Of a stretch of 64,000 nt of DNA, positions 8,587 to 18,609 are shown piece after piece (the stretch's first letter is position 1; each line of letters begins with the position of its first letter). The DNA comes from Bog-159 sp963738345. GTDB lineage: Bacteria > Acidobacteriota > Terriglobia > Bryobacterales > Bryobacteraceae. The stretch spans positions 1,922,001-1,986,000 of the forward strand of contig CAVTWI010000002.1 of the NCBI GenBank assembly GCA_963738345.1, in the 5' to 3' direction. Under the pieces are notes generated by a model that searched no databases, was not told the origin of the DNA, and saw only the letters and a list, made by a program, of their open reading frames with translations. The position numbers were made by a program, and so were the translations under genes.

Positions 8587-9639
8587 ATGTATAAGACAAC
8601 AAATCAAGCCCTCCTCTGGCTCAACATTCCAGCGCTGACCGTCGCTCTAACCTTGTTAAGTGGTTGCGGTGCTTCGAGTTCCACTATTGGGGGCTCGGCT
8701 CCCGTAACCTTGCGCAACGTTTCCTACGATCCCACCCGTGAGTTCTATCAGGATTACAACAGCGTTTTCGCCAAGCATTGGAAAGAGATGGGAGGCGGCC
8801 CGTTAAACGTCGAAATGTCCCATGGAGGGTCTGGAAAACAGGCCCGATCGGTGATCGACGGACTGGAAGCGGACATCGTCACTTTAGGCTTGGCCTACGA
8901 CATTGATGCCATCGCGGAGCGCGCGAAACTTCTGCCAACAAACTGGCAGACCAGGCTGCCCGACAACAGTTCGCCTTACACATCCACCATCGTCTTTCTG
9001 GTGCGGAAGGGCAATCCTAAAGGAATTCACGACTGGCCTGATTTGATCAAGCCGGGTGTGGTCGTCATCACTCCGCATCCCAAGACCTCCGGCGGCGCCC
9101 GCTGGAATTATCTGGCGGCCTGGGGTTACGTGTTGAAACAGCCTGGCGGGAACGAACAGAAAGCAAAAGACTTCGTTACCGCGTTGTTCCGCCACGTACC
9201 GGTTCTCGATTCCGGGGCACGTGGTTCGACCACCACTTTCGTCCAGCGCGGTATGGGCGACGTGCTGTTAGCTTGGGAGAACGAGGGTTTTCTGGCGTTG
9301 CAGGAGTTCGGCAACGACAAATTCGAAAAAGTGACGCCGCCGATCAGCATTCTGGCCGAGCCCCCGGTCGCGCTGGTTGACGTGGTGGCGGATAGGCACG
9401 GCACGCGTCGTCCGGCCGAAGAATACTTGAAATATTTATATTCGCCCGAAGGCCAGGAAATCGCCGCAAAGCATTTCTACCGTCCGAGGCTGGAGGCCGT
9501 GGCCAAGAAATACGAGGGGCAATTCCCTAAGGTCAGCCTCTTTACCGTGGACGAACTGTTCGGTGGCTGGCAGAAGACCCAAAAGGCGCACTTCGCCGAT
9601 GGCGGAATCTTCGACCAAATCTATCAACCGAGTAAATAA
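8587..9639 (+). CDS. sbp: sulfate/thiosulfate ABC transporter, substrate-binding lipoprotein
   Basis: 350 residues, periplasmic solute-binding subunit anchored by lipid: hydrophobic N-terminus ending in the lipobox TLLSGC. Characteristic Sbp/CysP sequences follow: NVSYDPTREFYQDYN, SHGGSGKQARSVIDGLEAD, KPGVVVITPHPKTSGGARWNYLAAW. First gene of a compact operon with two permeases and an ATPase, 2 bp before the next start. It delivers sulfate (or thiosulfate) for assimilation to cysteine, linking it functionally to the cysK gene at the window start. Confidence 0.95.
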   Translation: MYKTTNQALLWLNIPALTVALTLLSGCGASSSTIGGSAPVTLRNVSYDPTREFYQDYNSVFAKHWKEMGGGPLNVEMSHGGSGKQARSVIDGLEADIVTLGLAYDIDAIAERAKLLPTNWQTRLPDNSSPYTSTIVFLVRKGNPKGIHDWPDLIKPGVVVITPHPKTSGGARWNYLAAWGYVLKQPGGNEQKAKDFVTALFRHVPVLDSGARGSTTTFVQRGMGDVLLAWENEGFLALQEFGNDKFEKVTPPISILAEPPVALVDVVADRHGTRRPAEEYLKYLYSPEGQEIAAKHFYRPRLEAVAKKYEGQFPKVSLFTVDELFGGWQKTQKAHFADGGIFDQIYQPSK

Positions 9640-9641
9640 GC

Positions 9642-10487
9642 ATGAAATGGTGGAGACTTAAACGGCCAAGCGTTCTCCCGGGTTTTGGCCTCACCTTGGG
9701 TCTGACGGTTCTGTATCTCAGCCTGATCGTGCTCATTCCGCTTTCCGGCCTGTTTCTGAAGACGGCCACCATAACCTGGCATCATTTTTGGCAAATAGTT
9801 ACGGACCCTAGGGCAATTGCCTCGTATAAGCTCACTTTCGGAGCCGCATTCGTCGGAGCTTTGGTGAATGCAGTATTCGGGTTTATCGTGGCCTGGACCC
9901 TGGTTCGCTACCGCTTCCGCGGCCGGCGTTTGTTGGATGCGGTAGTAGACCTGCCCTTCGCCCTACCCACTGCCGTCTCCGGTATCGCCTTGACCGCACT
10001 CTATGCGGAAAATGGCTGGATCGGACGGCTGCTCGCGCCTTGGGGAATCAAGGCCGCATTTTCTCCGCTGGGCGTAGCCATTGCGCTGACATTTATCGGA
10101 CTTCCGTTCGTGGTGCGCACGCTGCAACCAGCCATCGAAGAATTGGATGGAGGCATGGAAGAAGCTGCCATGACCTTAGGGGCAGGCCGGTTTCAAACTT
10201 TCCGCCAAGTGATTTTCCCGTTCATTCTTCCTGCCGCGCTCACCGGATTTGCGATGGCGTTTGCGCGGGCGTTGGGAGAGTACGGATCGGTCGTCTTCAT
10301 TTCCGGCAACATGCCGATGCGCACGGAAATCTCCTCGCTCCTGATCATCGCGAAGCTAGAGCAGTACGATTATGCCGGCGCAACATCCATCGCGATCGTC
10401 ATGCTGGTTTCTTCTTTTGTAGTAATATTCGCCATCAATCTATTGCAATGGTGGTTTAGCCGGCAACTTGGAAAGGGGACTACGTAG
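9642..10487 (+). CDS. cysT: sulfate ABC transporter permease CysT
   Basis: 281 residues with about six membrane helices and the BPD-type cytoplasmic loop EEAAMTLGAGRFQTFRQVIFP that contacts the ATPase. The stretch GEYGSVVFISGNMPM is typical of CysT/CysU. It pairs with CysW, encoded with zero spacing downstream, to form the inner-membrane channel. Confidence 0.95.
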   Translation: MKWWRLKRPSVLPGFGLTLGLTVLYLSLIVLIPLSGLFLKTATITWHHFWQIVTDPRAIASYKLTFGAAFVGALVNAVFGFIVAWTLVRYRFRGRRLLDAVVDLPFALPTAVSGIALTALYAENGWIGRLLAPWGIKAAFSPLGVAIALTFIGLPFVVRTLQPAIEELDGGMEEAAMTLGAGRFQTFRQVIFPFILPAALTGFAMAFARALGEYGSVVFISGNMPMRTEISSLLIIAKLEQYDYAGATSIAIVMLVSSFVVIFAINLLQWWFSRQLGKGTT

Positions 10488-11363
10488 ATGTCCACGGTTT
10501 CAGGCCCCTCCCTGGCTAGGCGCGATCCGCCGTGGCTGCGCGCGGTACTGATTGGGATTACGCTGTTGTTTCTCGGACTATTCCTGTTTCTGCCCCTGCT
10601 CACAGTGTTTCTAGAGGCGTTTCGTAAGGGCATCCAGGCTTACTTCGCGAGCTTTACAGACCCAGCCGCGCGATCCGCCATTATGCTGACTTTGATCGCT
10701 GCCGGCATTTCGGTTCCCTGCAACCTGGTGTTCGGCTTAGTGGCGTCATGGGCCATCGCGAAATTCCAGTTTCGCGGCAAGAATATCCTCATTACGCTGA
10801 TCGACCTGCCCTTCGCCGTTTCGCCGGTTATTTCCGGACTCATCTTCGTGCTGATGTTCGGCGCGCAGGGGTGGTTCGGAGGATGGCTTATCGCCCACCA
10901 CGTGCAAATCATTTTCGCGGTGCCGGGGATTGTGCTGGCGACCATTTTCATTACCTTCCCGTTCGTGGCGCGCGAGATTATCCCCCTAATGCAAGAGCAG
11001 GACACCGATGAGGAATACGCCGCTATATCGCTGGGCGCTTCGGGATGGCAGACCTTCTGGCGGGTAACGCTGCCTAATGTGAAGTGGGCGCTGCTTTATG
11101 GCGTAGTTCTATGCAATGCGCGCGCAATGGGCGAGTTTGGCGCGGTTTCGGTAGTGTCCGGGCACATTCGCGGCAAGACCAACACCATGCCCCTGCACGT
11201 GGAAATTCTATATAACGAGTACAACTTTGTGGCCGCATTTGCGGTGGCCAGCCTGCTGGCATTGCTGGCGCTGGTCACGCTGGTCGCCAAGACCACCTTG
11301 GAGGCGCGCATCCGAGCCGGAGCGCGCGCGGGTGAGGCTGCGGAAATGGAGACCCTGGCATGA
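10488..11363 (+). CDS. cysW: sulfate ABC transporter permease CysW
   Basis: 291 residues, about six membrane helices, coupling loop EEYAAISLGASGWQTFWRVT and the CysW signature ARAMGEFGAVSVVSGHI. The ATG directly follows the cysT stop codon and the stop overlaps the cysA start (ATGA), so translation of the permeases and ATPase is coupled. Confidence 0.95.
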   Translation: MSTVSGPSLARRDPPWLRAVLIGITLLFLGLFLFLPLLTVFLEAFRKGIQAYFASFTDPAARSAIMLTLIAAGISVPCNLVFGLVASWAIAKFQFRGKNILITLIDLPFAVSPVISGLIFVLMFGAQGWFGGWLIAHHVQIIFAVPGIVLATIFITFPFVAREIIPLMQEQDTDEEYAAISLGASGWQTFWRVTLPNVKWALLYGVVLCNARAMGEFGAVSVVSGHIRGKTNTMPLHVEILYNEYNFVAAFAVASLLALLALVTLVAKTTLEARIRAGARAGEAAEMETLA

Positions 11364-12436
11364 GCATTGAAGCACGCAACATCTCGAAGAGTTTCGGCGC
11401 CTTTCGCGCGCTGAAGCGTGTAAGTTTGAAGGTGAAAGACGGGGAATTGGTGGCCCTGCTGGGTCCTTCCGGTTCGGGAAAGACCACGCTTCTGCGCATC
11501 ATCTCGGGCCTGGAAGAAGCCGACCCCGATCCAGAGAGTGCCATCCTTTTTCACGGCCAGGACGTCACCGGCAGCCGCGCCGGACAGCGCCGGGTGGGTT
11601 TTGTTTTCCAGCATTACGCCCTTTTTAGAAACATGAGTGTGTTCGATAACGTGGCTTTCGGGCTGCGCGTGCGGCCGCGGGGCCTGCGTCCCACGGAGAG
11701 CGCCATTCGCGCGAAGGTCAAGGAACTATTGAAGCTCATTCACCTGGAAGGCCTCGCGGAACGGTCGCCCAGTCAGTTGTCGGGCGGCCAGAGGCAGCGG
11801 GTGGCCCTGGCGCGGGCATTAGCGATCGAGCCAAAAGTACTATTGCTCGATGAACCGTTCGGCGCGCTGGATGCCAAGGTGCGGCATAGCCTGCGCCGTT
11901 GGCTCCGCCGCCTGCACGACGAAATCCACGTAACCAGCATTCTGGTTACGCACGATCAGGAAGAGGCGTTGGAAGTTGCAGATCGGGTAGTAGTGATGCG
12001 CGATGGACGCATTGAGCAGGAGGGTACGCCCGAAGATGTTTATCATCGCCCTTCATCCGAATTCGTGATGGACTTCCTCGGAAACGTGAACTTGTTTCAC
12101 GGTCGAATCGAGGACGGCAAGGCGGTATTTGGTCCTCTGGTCATGGATCACTCGGGCGGTACGCTGCCGGATGGCCATGGCGCGCGCCTCTTCGTGCGGC
12201 CGTTCGAACTGGATATCAGCCGTGAGCGCAATGGTAAGCCGAGTATGAAGGCGCGCGTCACAAGGGTACAGTCGGCGGGCGCGCAGGTACGCATTGAATT
12301 GAGCGCAGAGAGTGGCGAAACCATGCAAGTGGAAATGCCACACAGCCGTTTTCGCGAGCGCACCGTTGCGCCCCAAGACGAGGTATTTGTCACCTTCCTG
12401 GACTCGCGCATTTTCCTGGAAGACCAAAGGCAGTAA
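11360..12436 (+). CDS. cysA: sulfate ABC transporter ATP-binding protein
   Basis: 358 residues. ATPase domain with Walker A LLGPSGSGKTTLL, Q-loop VFQHYALFRNMSVF, signature LSGGQRQRVALARAL, Walker B VLLLDEPFGALD and switch histidine VTHDQEEA; the last ~110 residues form a TOBE-like regulatory domain. It energises CysT/CysW. Confidence 0.95.
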   Translation: MSIEARNISKSFGAFRALKRVSLKVKDGELVALLGPSGSGKTTLLRIISGLEEADPDPESAILFHGQDVTGSRAGQRRVGFVFQHYALFRNMSVFDNVAFGLRVRPRGLRPTESAIRAKVKELLKLIHLEGLAERSPSQLSGGQRQRVALARALAIEPKVLLLDEPFGALDAKVRHSLRRWLRRLHDEIHVTSILVTHDQEEALEVADRVVVMRDGRIEQEGTPEDVYHRPSSEFVMDFLGNVNLFHGRIEDGKAVFGPLVMDHSGGTLPDGHGARLFVRPFELDISRERNGKPSMKARVTRVQSAGAQVRIELSAESGETMQVEMPHSRFRERTVAPQDEVFVTFLDSRIFLEDQRQ

Positions 12437-12955
12437 GTGGAAAAGATTGAACAAGCCGCCTGCGTTTTCGCGTTAGTGATGGGTCTGCTACTGATGCGGG
12501 AGGGGTTTTCCTATCTCTCGCAAACCGACGCTGCCGAGGGCCATTCGGACGACCGCATTGCCATCGTACTGGCCGGCCCCAACGGAGCGCAAAAGTCCGC
12601 GCAAGCCGATTTTCTCAAACGTCGCTATGGCCTTCGCACCATTGACGCCTCCGATCTCACTCGTGAAGTTTCCCTGCGCCGGAATCGCCGCGTGCTGGTG
12701 CCCGACTGTCCGTCCGGCCTCGACGGCGCCGCATGCCTTGCAACTCTAGTTCACCGGAAAGACTTGCCCCATCCGGTATTTATTCAGATTGCTGACCGCC
12801 GCTGGCATGCGCCAGGCTGGGCGGTGGAGGCGATCCAGGAATACTATCCTGACGCCGATATCTGGACCGTCGATGGTACGCGTCCTTCAGCCGATGTCTC
12901 GGAGACCCTGCAGCATCTGCTGGATGCCGAAGCCCGCGTGCAAAATCCGCGGTAA
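12437..12955 (+). CDS. adenylate-kinase-like protein ending the sulfate operon
   Basis: 172 residues with a GTG start that directly abuts the cysA stop. After a moderately hydrophobic N-terminus (ACVFALVMGLLLM) a nucleotide-kinase-like core begins: IVLAGPNGAQKSAQADFL resembles the adenylate kinase P-loop GxPGAGKGTQA with the second glycine replaced by Q, followed by YGLRTIDASDLTRE where adenylate kinases have the GDLLR segment. The C-terminal part EYYPDADIWTVDGTRPSADV matches the adenylate kinase pattern of a tyrosine-rich helix and D/NGT strand. The lid domain is missing and the P-loop is altered, so catalysis is doubtful. A link to sulfur activation (ATP sulfurylase / APS metabolism) is only a contextual guess. 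Confidence 0.6.
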   Translation: MEKIEQAACVFALVMGLLLMREGFSYLSQTDAAEGHSDDRIAIVLAGPNGAQKSAQADFLKRRYGLRTIDASDLTREVSLRRNRRVLVPDCPSGLDGAACLATLVHRKDLPHPVFIQIADRRWHAPGWAVEAIQEYYPDADIWTVDGTRPSADVSETLQHLLDAEARVQNPR

Positions 12956-12994
12956 CAGCGGGCAAAAGCCCTTAGGCTGCGGTAAGCTAAGCTT

Positions 12995-13711
12995 GTGCGG
13001 CTCCTGGTAGTGGAAGACGAAAAACGGATCGCGGATTTCCTTTGCCGGGGCCTGCAGGGCGCCGGCTATGCGGTGGATGCCGCCCCCAATGGCGGCACCG
13101 CCCTCGAGTTCGTGCATGCCACGGATTATGACCTGGTCATCCTCGATATCATGCTGCCCGACATGGACGGCTTGCAGGTTCTCGAGAAGATTCGCAATCG
13201 TAAGGCCGGTCCGCCGGTCCTGATCCTGAGCGCGCGCGGGGCTCTGGACGACCGCGTGCGCGGCCTGGAACAGGGCGCTGACGATTATCTGGTGAAACCC
13301 TTCGCCTTCGTGGAGCTTCTGGCCCGCGTGCGCGCGCTGCTACGCCGCGGCCAACCCGCTCCCGAACGGCTGCAGGTGGCCGACTTGGCGCTCGATTGCA
13401 TTCGCCGCAAGGTCACCCGTAACGCCGAACCGATCGACTTGGCGCCCAAGGAATTCGGCATCCTCGAATATATGATGCGGAACAAGGGCCGCCCCCTCAG
13501 CCGCACCATGATCGTGGAACACGTCTGGGATATGGACTACGACGGCCTGACCAACATCGTCGACGTCTATATCCGCCACCTGCGCAGCAAGATCGACGAC
13601 CGATTCCCGCAGAAGTTGATCCAGACCGTGCGCGGCATCGGTTACATGATCGAGGCGCCCGATAAGAGTCTGGAGAAGCCCTCCGACCAGCCGTTGGAGC
13701 GGCAGGGGTAG
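12995..13711 (+). CDS. OmpR/PhoB-family response regulator
   Basis: 238 residues with GTG start. Receiver domain (acidic pocket VVEDEKR, phosphoacceptor D51 in VILDIMLPDMDG, switch lysine in DDYLVKPF) and C-terminal winged helix (ILEYMMRNKGRPLSRTMI, LRSKIDDRFPQKLIQTVRGIGY). It begins 39 bp after the sulfate operon and overlaps its kinase by one base. The kinase sensor resembles CusS-type metal or envelope-stress kinases; the stimulus is not known. Confidence 0.93.
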   Translation: MRLLVVEDEKRIADFLCRGLQGAGYAVDAAPNGGTALEFVHATDYDLVILDIMLPDMDGLQVLEKIRNRKAGPPVLILSARGALDDRVRGLEQGADDYLVKPFAFVELLARVRALLRRGQPAPERLQVADLALDCIRRKVTRNAEPIDLAPKEFGILEYMMRNKGRPLSRTMIVEHVWDMDYDGLTNIVDVYIRHLRSKIDDRFPQKLIQTVRGIGYMIEAPDKSLEKPSDQPLERQG

Positions 13712-15250
13712 TGTCGGCCAAGCGCCACCTGACGCGCGGTCTGCGCTTCCGTCTGACCGCAGGATATGCACTCCTTTTCGCACTGCTGCTGGTGGGTACG
13801 GCTGCGCTCTTTCGCGAACGCCTGGCCTACACCCTGAACTCCGAAGCGCATGACCTTCTGGAGCAGGAGTGGGCCGCCATGAAGGGCTATCTGCACATCG
13901 AAAAACTGCCAAAACACGTACATCCACCGTCCGAGGGCTGCATTGGCGATTGGTGCGCGAAATGGGAGTACGACAAGGACGACCCGGACGAAGATTTTGC
14001 GGTCGAACGGCTAAGGCGGGTATACCTTTTGACCGATGCAAAAGGCGCGGTGATGGAAGTATCCACCATCTACCAATCCGTTGGGATCGACCAGGCTAAG
14101 GCAATCGAGGCTGCGATTAAGGGCGGTCAGCCGATTTGGAAGCGCCGCGTAAGCCCGCACGGCATTCCTTATCTAATCCGCGCCGGAGTAGTTTTTGACG
14201 ACAAGCACCACAGCCCCTTCTATGTGGCGGTGGGCCGCCCCATGGACGAGGGCGAGAAGATCCTAAAGCGTTACACCTGGATGTACGCCGGCTTGATCCC
14301 ACTTTCGCTCCTGGCTGGCTGTCTTCTTGGGTGGTTCCTGACCGGACGAGCGCTACTGCCGGTGATGGAGGTGGCGCAGACAGCACAGCGCATTACAGGA
14401 TCCAATTTGAGTTTGCGTATCCCTACGCGTGCTGCTGGAGATGAGCTCGATTACCTCATCCTTACGTTTAACCGCATGATCGAGCGTTTGGAAAACTCTT
14501 TCCAGCAGATCCGCCAGTTTTCGACTGACGTTTCGCACGAGTTGCGAACGCCTATCACCGCCATCCGCGGGCAGTTGGAAGTGGCGCTTTTCACCGCTCA
14601 AACAGTGGATCAGTACCGCGATGCGACGCTGAACTCCCTGCAGGATATCGAACGCCTCTCGCAGATCGTGCGCGCTTTGCTGCTGCTGTCGCAGGCGGAA
14701 TCGGGCCAGCTTGCGTTGCAGAAGACGCGGTTCGATCTGTCCTCGGTGGTGCGTGACATCGTGGAACAGTTCCAGATTCCAGCCGAGGGCGCGCGTGTTG
14801 AGCTTTCCGCCGATCTGCCGCTGGATTGCACGGCCGAAGTGGATCGCGTACAGATCGAGCGCATGCTTTCGAATCTGCTCTCGAACGCGATGAAATTCAC
14901 GCCGGCGGGCGGTCGGGTTCACGTGGTCGTTGCGCCGGCTGCCGGACCGTATCGAGATGGAGGTCGACGACACGGGATGCGGCATTGCGGACGAGCATAT
15001 CCCGCATATCTTCGAGCGTTTCTACCGCGTGCCGGGGCAGGAGACGTCCGCGAATCCTGAGCCGGGATTGGGACTGGGGCTTAGCTTCGTGGCGTGGATC
15101 GCGAAGGCGCACGGCGGGTCGATCCAAGTGGAGAGCGCGCCAGGGAAGGGAACTCGTTTCACCATCTCTCTGCCCGCCGGACCCGTAGAAACGACGGACA
15201 CCGAGCCAGTACCGACTGGAGCCACCGTAGGACCGCGTGTGGATGAATGA
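13711..15250 (+). pseudogene. sensor histidine kinase, one frameshift
   Basis: GTG start overlapping the regulator stop. Membrane segment near residues 18-36, a periplasmic loop of about 150 residues, a second membrane segment (LIPLSLLAGCLLGWFL), HAMP, then phosphoacceptor motif STDVSHELRTPITAI and N box MLSNLLSNAMKF. The reading frame breaks near 14935: the ATPase domain continues in the +1 frame as RIEMEVDDTGCGIADEHI and GLGLGLSFVAWIAKAHGG to the stop at 15250. One extra base in the GCGCCGGCTGCCGG stretch would explain it. Because both halves are fully conserved, a sequencing error is more likely than decay. Partner of the upstream regulator. Confidence 0.8.
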
Positions 15251-15642
15251 ACTTTAATCCGAAGTTTACCCCTCCTTCATTCCTTTTCCTTAATCTAAGG
15301 AATGTGCGGCTCGTCTCCTGCGGTGTGCTCGGTCTGTTCCTTGCAATTGCCGGCTCCCAATCGCTACGCAGCCAGGACGACCCTCCGACGGCGACGGCGC
15401 CTCAGCCCGATCAGTATTTCGCGGGTGTGGTGACGGCACTAGAAGATGACAGCATCACTCTGACGCGAACAGTTTTGGGGAAGGCAACGGTTCGGGTCTT
15501 CGCTATTACACCTGGAACGGTTTTGCAGGGAGCTAAGCCCAAGCTGAAGGCTAAGGTCACTGTGAAGTGGGTACCCGGGGAAGACGGGGACGTGGCGCTT
15601 AAGATTATTGTGCGCGGCTCCGCTCCGGCTCCGAAGAAGTAG
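15247..15642 (+). CDS. small secreted protein, unknown function
   Basis: 131 residues with an N-terminal signal sequence (VSCGVLGLFLAIAG) and a single beta-rich domain (FAGVVTALEDDSITLTR, KAKVTVKWVPGEDGD) reminiscent of DUF5666-like OB-fold proteins. Its ATG overlaps the kinase stop (ATGA), so it belongs to the two-component operon and may be an envelope target or accessory of that system. Ends in a basic, proline/alanine tail. Confidence 0.7.
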   Translation: MNFNPKFTPPSFLFLNLRNVRLVSCGVLGLFLAIAGSQSLRSQDDPPTATAPQPDQYFAGVVTALEDDSITLTRTVLGKATVRVFAITPGTVLQGAKPKLKAKVTVKWVPGEDGDVALKIIVRGSAPAPKK

Positions 15643-15833
15643 AACTTTTTGATTTGGATTGGGTTTACGAGAGTAGGTTTAGTTCACTGTCCGCTTCACC
15701 CCGTTGGCGCTTTCCAATCACACTGGTGGTTTTCAACCATCGGTCGGCAAGCACCTAATCGTCTAAGTGATTCAAAACATATTGCTTTGCTATGGAATCT
15801 GAATTGCCATTAATGTGGTAGTTCGGAGAAACC

Positions 15834-17774
15834 ATGCGACGCCACGCCCTCCACTCTAAATTCTGTATCGCCGCCGCGGTGCTGTTGGCGGCATTCGTAG
15901 CATCTGCCCAGAATCCCCAAGGTGCGCCTCCGCAGGATCCGGGCGCTCCGGAGCGCGGTGTCGCACGAATCAGCATCATCAACGGTGAAGTGTCGGTGCG
16001 CCGCGGCGACTCGGGCGATTGGGTTGCGCGGAATCATTAATGCTCCGCTAATGGTGGATGATCGCGTGGCGGCAGGGGCTAAGTCGCGCGCCGAAGTTCA
16101 GTTTGATTCTGCAAATCTGAGTGCGCATCGGCGCTAATGCCGAAGTCCGTCTGGCGGAATTAGGGGTCAATCGATATCATCTGCAGATCGGGCATGGAAC
16201 GGTGACGTTCCGAGTGTTGCGGGAGTCCCAAGCGCAGGTCGATAGTTGATACGCCAACTGTATCGGTAAGGCCATTGCGTATAGGCTCTTACCGCATATA
16301 CGTTCAAGAAGATGGTCAAACCGAGATCACGGTTCGCTTAGGAACCGTTGAGGTGGCCACGCCCAAGGGTACGGAGCAGTTACAGGCTGGGCAGACTATG
16401 TTGGCGCGGGGAGACCCGTCGGACCCCGAATTTCGCGTGGTTGCCGCGATTTCCATGGACGAATGGGATCGTTGGAACGAGCAGCGCGACCACGAGATGT
16501 TAAAGTCGCAAAGCTATAATCACGTGCCACAGGATATGTATGGGGCCGAAGATATGGACAGCCACGGGCAGTGGGTTGACGAGCCTGGATATGGCCAAGT
16601 CTGGGCGCCGTCTGTCGACCCCGATTGGGCCCCGTATTCGAACGGCCGGTGGGCGTGGGAGGATTATTATGGCTGGACCTGGGTGTCATACGACCCCTGG
16701 GGTTGGGCTCCATTTCATTACGGCCGCTGGCTATATTCCGGGGTGCATGGATGGTGCTGGTATCCGGGAGCATTTGGCCATCACTATTGGTCTCCGGCGC
16801 TCGTGGCTTTTTTTGGCTTCGGACCGGGCGTAGGTGTAGGGTTTGGATTTGGAAATGTCGGATGGGTGCCTCTGGCGCCGTTTGAACCCATGTACGCCTG
16901 GTGGGGGCACGGATTCTATGCAGGTTTTCGGAACCCCGGAGCTTTCAACCGTAGCGTGAACGTGACAAACGTAAATATCACAAATACCTACCGTAATGCG
17001 CGCGTGGCGAACGGCATTTCCTCTGTCGCGGCGGGTGACTTCCGGCAGGGCCGCTTCCGCAATATCATGCACACCAGTGGATCCCAGATTCACGAGGCGG
17101 GTTTAGTGCGCGGGCAATTGCCCGTAGCCCCGACCAGCGCGAATTTGAGGTACACCAACCGAGTTGTAGCAAACGTTCCACGCAGTACAGAGAACACTCA
17201 TTTCTTTGGCAGGACTACAGTGGCGTCTGTGCAGCGGGTTCCTTTTACCGAGCAGCAGCGAACCATGCAACAGTTCACCCGGCAACCTTCGACCGCGCCG
17301 CTGGCTCGCGGGACCGCCGGTGCGTCCACGACTGGGGCTTGGCGGAGCACGACCGGCGCAAATCCCCAAGGGGCGGGGCAGGCGCGAGCGGCGACGCCTG
17401 CCGCACCATCGTACGGCGGAGGCTGGCGTCCCGTTGGATCAGCAGCGCCTGGTAATGCGACCAGCGGCGCTACTGGTTGGCAGCGTTTCGGCGAACCGCG
17501 TCCTAGTGGATTGAATTCACCGCGGGCGGTATACACATCGGGCGGATCTAACGATGCTGGTTACCGGCCCTACGCGACTCCGTCAACACCCGGCAATCGG
17601 CCGCAGGCCATCGGAGTTGCGCCGCCAGTGGTGCGGGAAAAAGCATCCCCAGGCACTGCTGCGCGCAGCACCCCGCGCTCGCAGAGTAGCGGACGAGCAC
17701 CGTCGTCTGGCGGAGGCGCTTCACACGCCAGCGGCGGCGGCGGTGGTTCGCACGGCGGTGGCGGTCACCGATAA
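15834..17774 (+). pseudogene. DUF6600/FecR-like secreted protein, frameshifted N-terminal third
   Basis: Signal peptide and a FecR-like start (ARISIINGEVSVRRGDSGDW) are at 15834-16030. The frame then shifts near 16030 (to INAPLMVDDRVAAGAKSRA), near 16125 (to IGANAEVRLAELGVNRYHLQ) and near 16244, where an extra A interrupts QAQVDVDTP. From about 16248 the frame is open to 17774: LRIGSYRIYVQEDGQ, then the DUF6600 region with many W-x-P repeats (GQWVDEPGYGQVWAP, WAWEDYYGWTWVSYDPWGW) and a glycine/serine/histidine-rich tail. Secreted, probably envelope-associated. The lesions could be base-calling errors or real decay; the ~500-residue remainder is intact. Confidence 0.75.
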
Positions 17775-17801
17775 AGACATCAATTCCTTCATTTCTTCCC
17801 T

Positions 17802-17844
17802 CGGGCTCGTACCGGCACTGATATGGTTACGAGCCCGTTTTTTT
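17802..17844 (+). terminator. rho-independent terminator
   Basis: Perfect 10-bp stem CGGGCTCGTA (17802-17811) / TACGAGCCCG (17828-17837) followed by seven T. It ends the DUF6600 gene and faces the convergent gene at 17895. Confidence 0.9.
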
Positions 17845-17894
17845 GTTGCCTTTACAATTTTACATAATATACGTTATGTGAAGTGACGGAAAGG

Positions 17895-18554
17895 TCACCA
17901 CGGACGCAGGTCGGTGACCCCGCTAAACGTCCCGCCACTGATCGCTGCAGAGGCCAACGGAACCACGCCAGATGGCATCGCCATCACACCGCATTCCACA
18001 TTTGCGACCCCGCTTACCACGTAGCTTCCCACGACGCATCCGCTCTGGCTCAATCCAAACGTGGCGATGTTCTCGCGCAAGTACACGAACACCGTAGCGG
18101 CCGTAAACCCGTTCCAAGTTAGCGAGACACCGGCGGACGCGGTGTAGGTGTTGCCCGTGTAGGTGCGGCGAGCCGTATACGTCCCGCACTGCGCGCAGAC
18201 ATTTAACTTGCTGCTGTTGCTTTGGCCCACCGTCACCGCGAAATCGGTGCTGCTGGCAGTGTCGCTGGCTGGCCACGGACCGCTCAGCCGCACGACTCCG
18301 GTAAAGGAATTGGTAAACGCGATATCCACTTCATAAGAATTGGGATCCACGGTCCAACTCACCTGGTCCAGGCTGAGCTTGTTTCCGCCGGCATCGGTGC
18401 ACAGCACGCCGATATACAGCGACGGGATTCCATGCGTCGAAGCCGGAACCGCTACGTACGTTATGCCGCTGTATGGTGCCGACCATCTGGTCATGCCCCA
18501 GGCCAGCGGCAGATTCAACAAAATCGTTCCCAACAGAATAATAGTCGTCTTCAA
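17895..18554 (-). CDS. secreted or surface protein, unknown function
   Basis: 219 residues from a TTG at 18554, preferred because a strong ribosome site (AGAGGTGG) lies 4 bases upstream and a signal sequence (ILLGTILLNLPLAWG) starts there; the longer ATG reading to 18698 runs into the phosphoesterase gene. The rest is beta-rich with several threonine/serine strands and two cysteine pairs (NVCAQCG; SGC...VEC). The C-terminus GGTFSGVTDLRPW resembles repeat ends of tail-fibre or adhesin-like proteins. No family recognised. Confidence 0.65.
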   Translation of the reverse strand: MKTTIILLGTILLNLPLAWGMTRWSAPYSGITYVAVPASTHGIPSLYIGVLCTDAGGNKLSLDQVSWTVDPNSYEVDIAFTNSFTGVVRLSGPWPASDTASSTDFAVTVGQSNSSKLNVCAQCGTYTARRTYTGNTYTASAGVSLTWNGFTAATVFVYLRENIATFGLSQSGCVVGSYVVSGVANVECGVMAMPSGVVPLASAAISGGTFSGVTDLRPW

Positions 18555-18609
18555 GATCCACCTCTGCAATTGGAGGTGGCCGGAAACGCCCTTTATCTCA
18601 GTGAAACTG

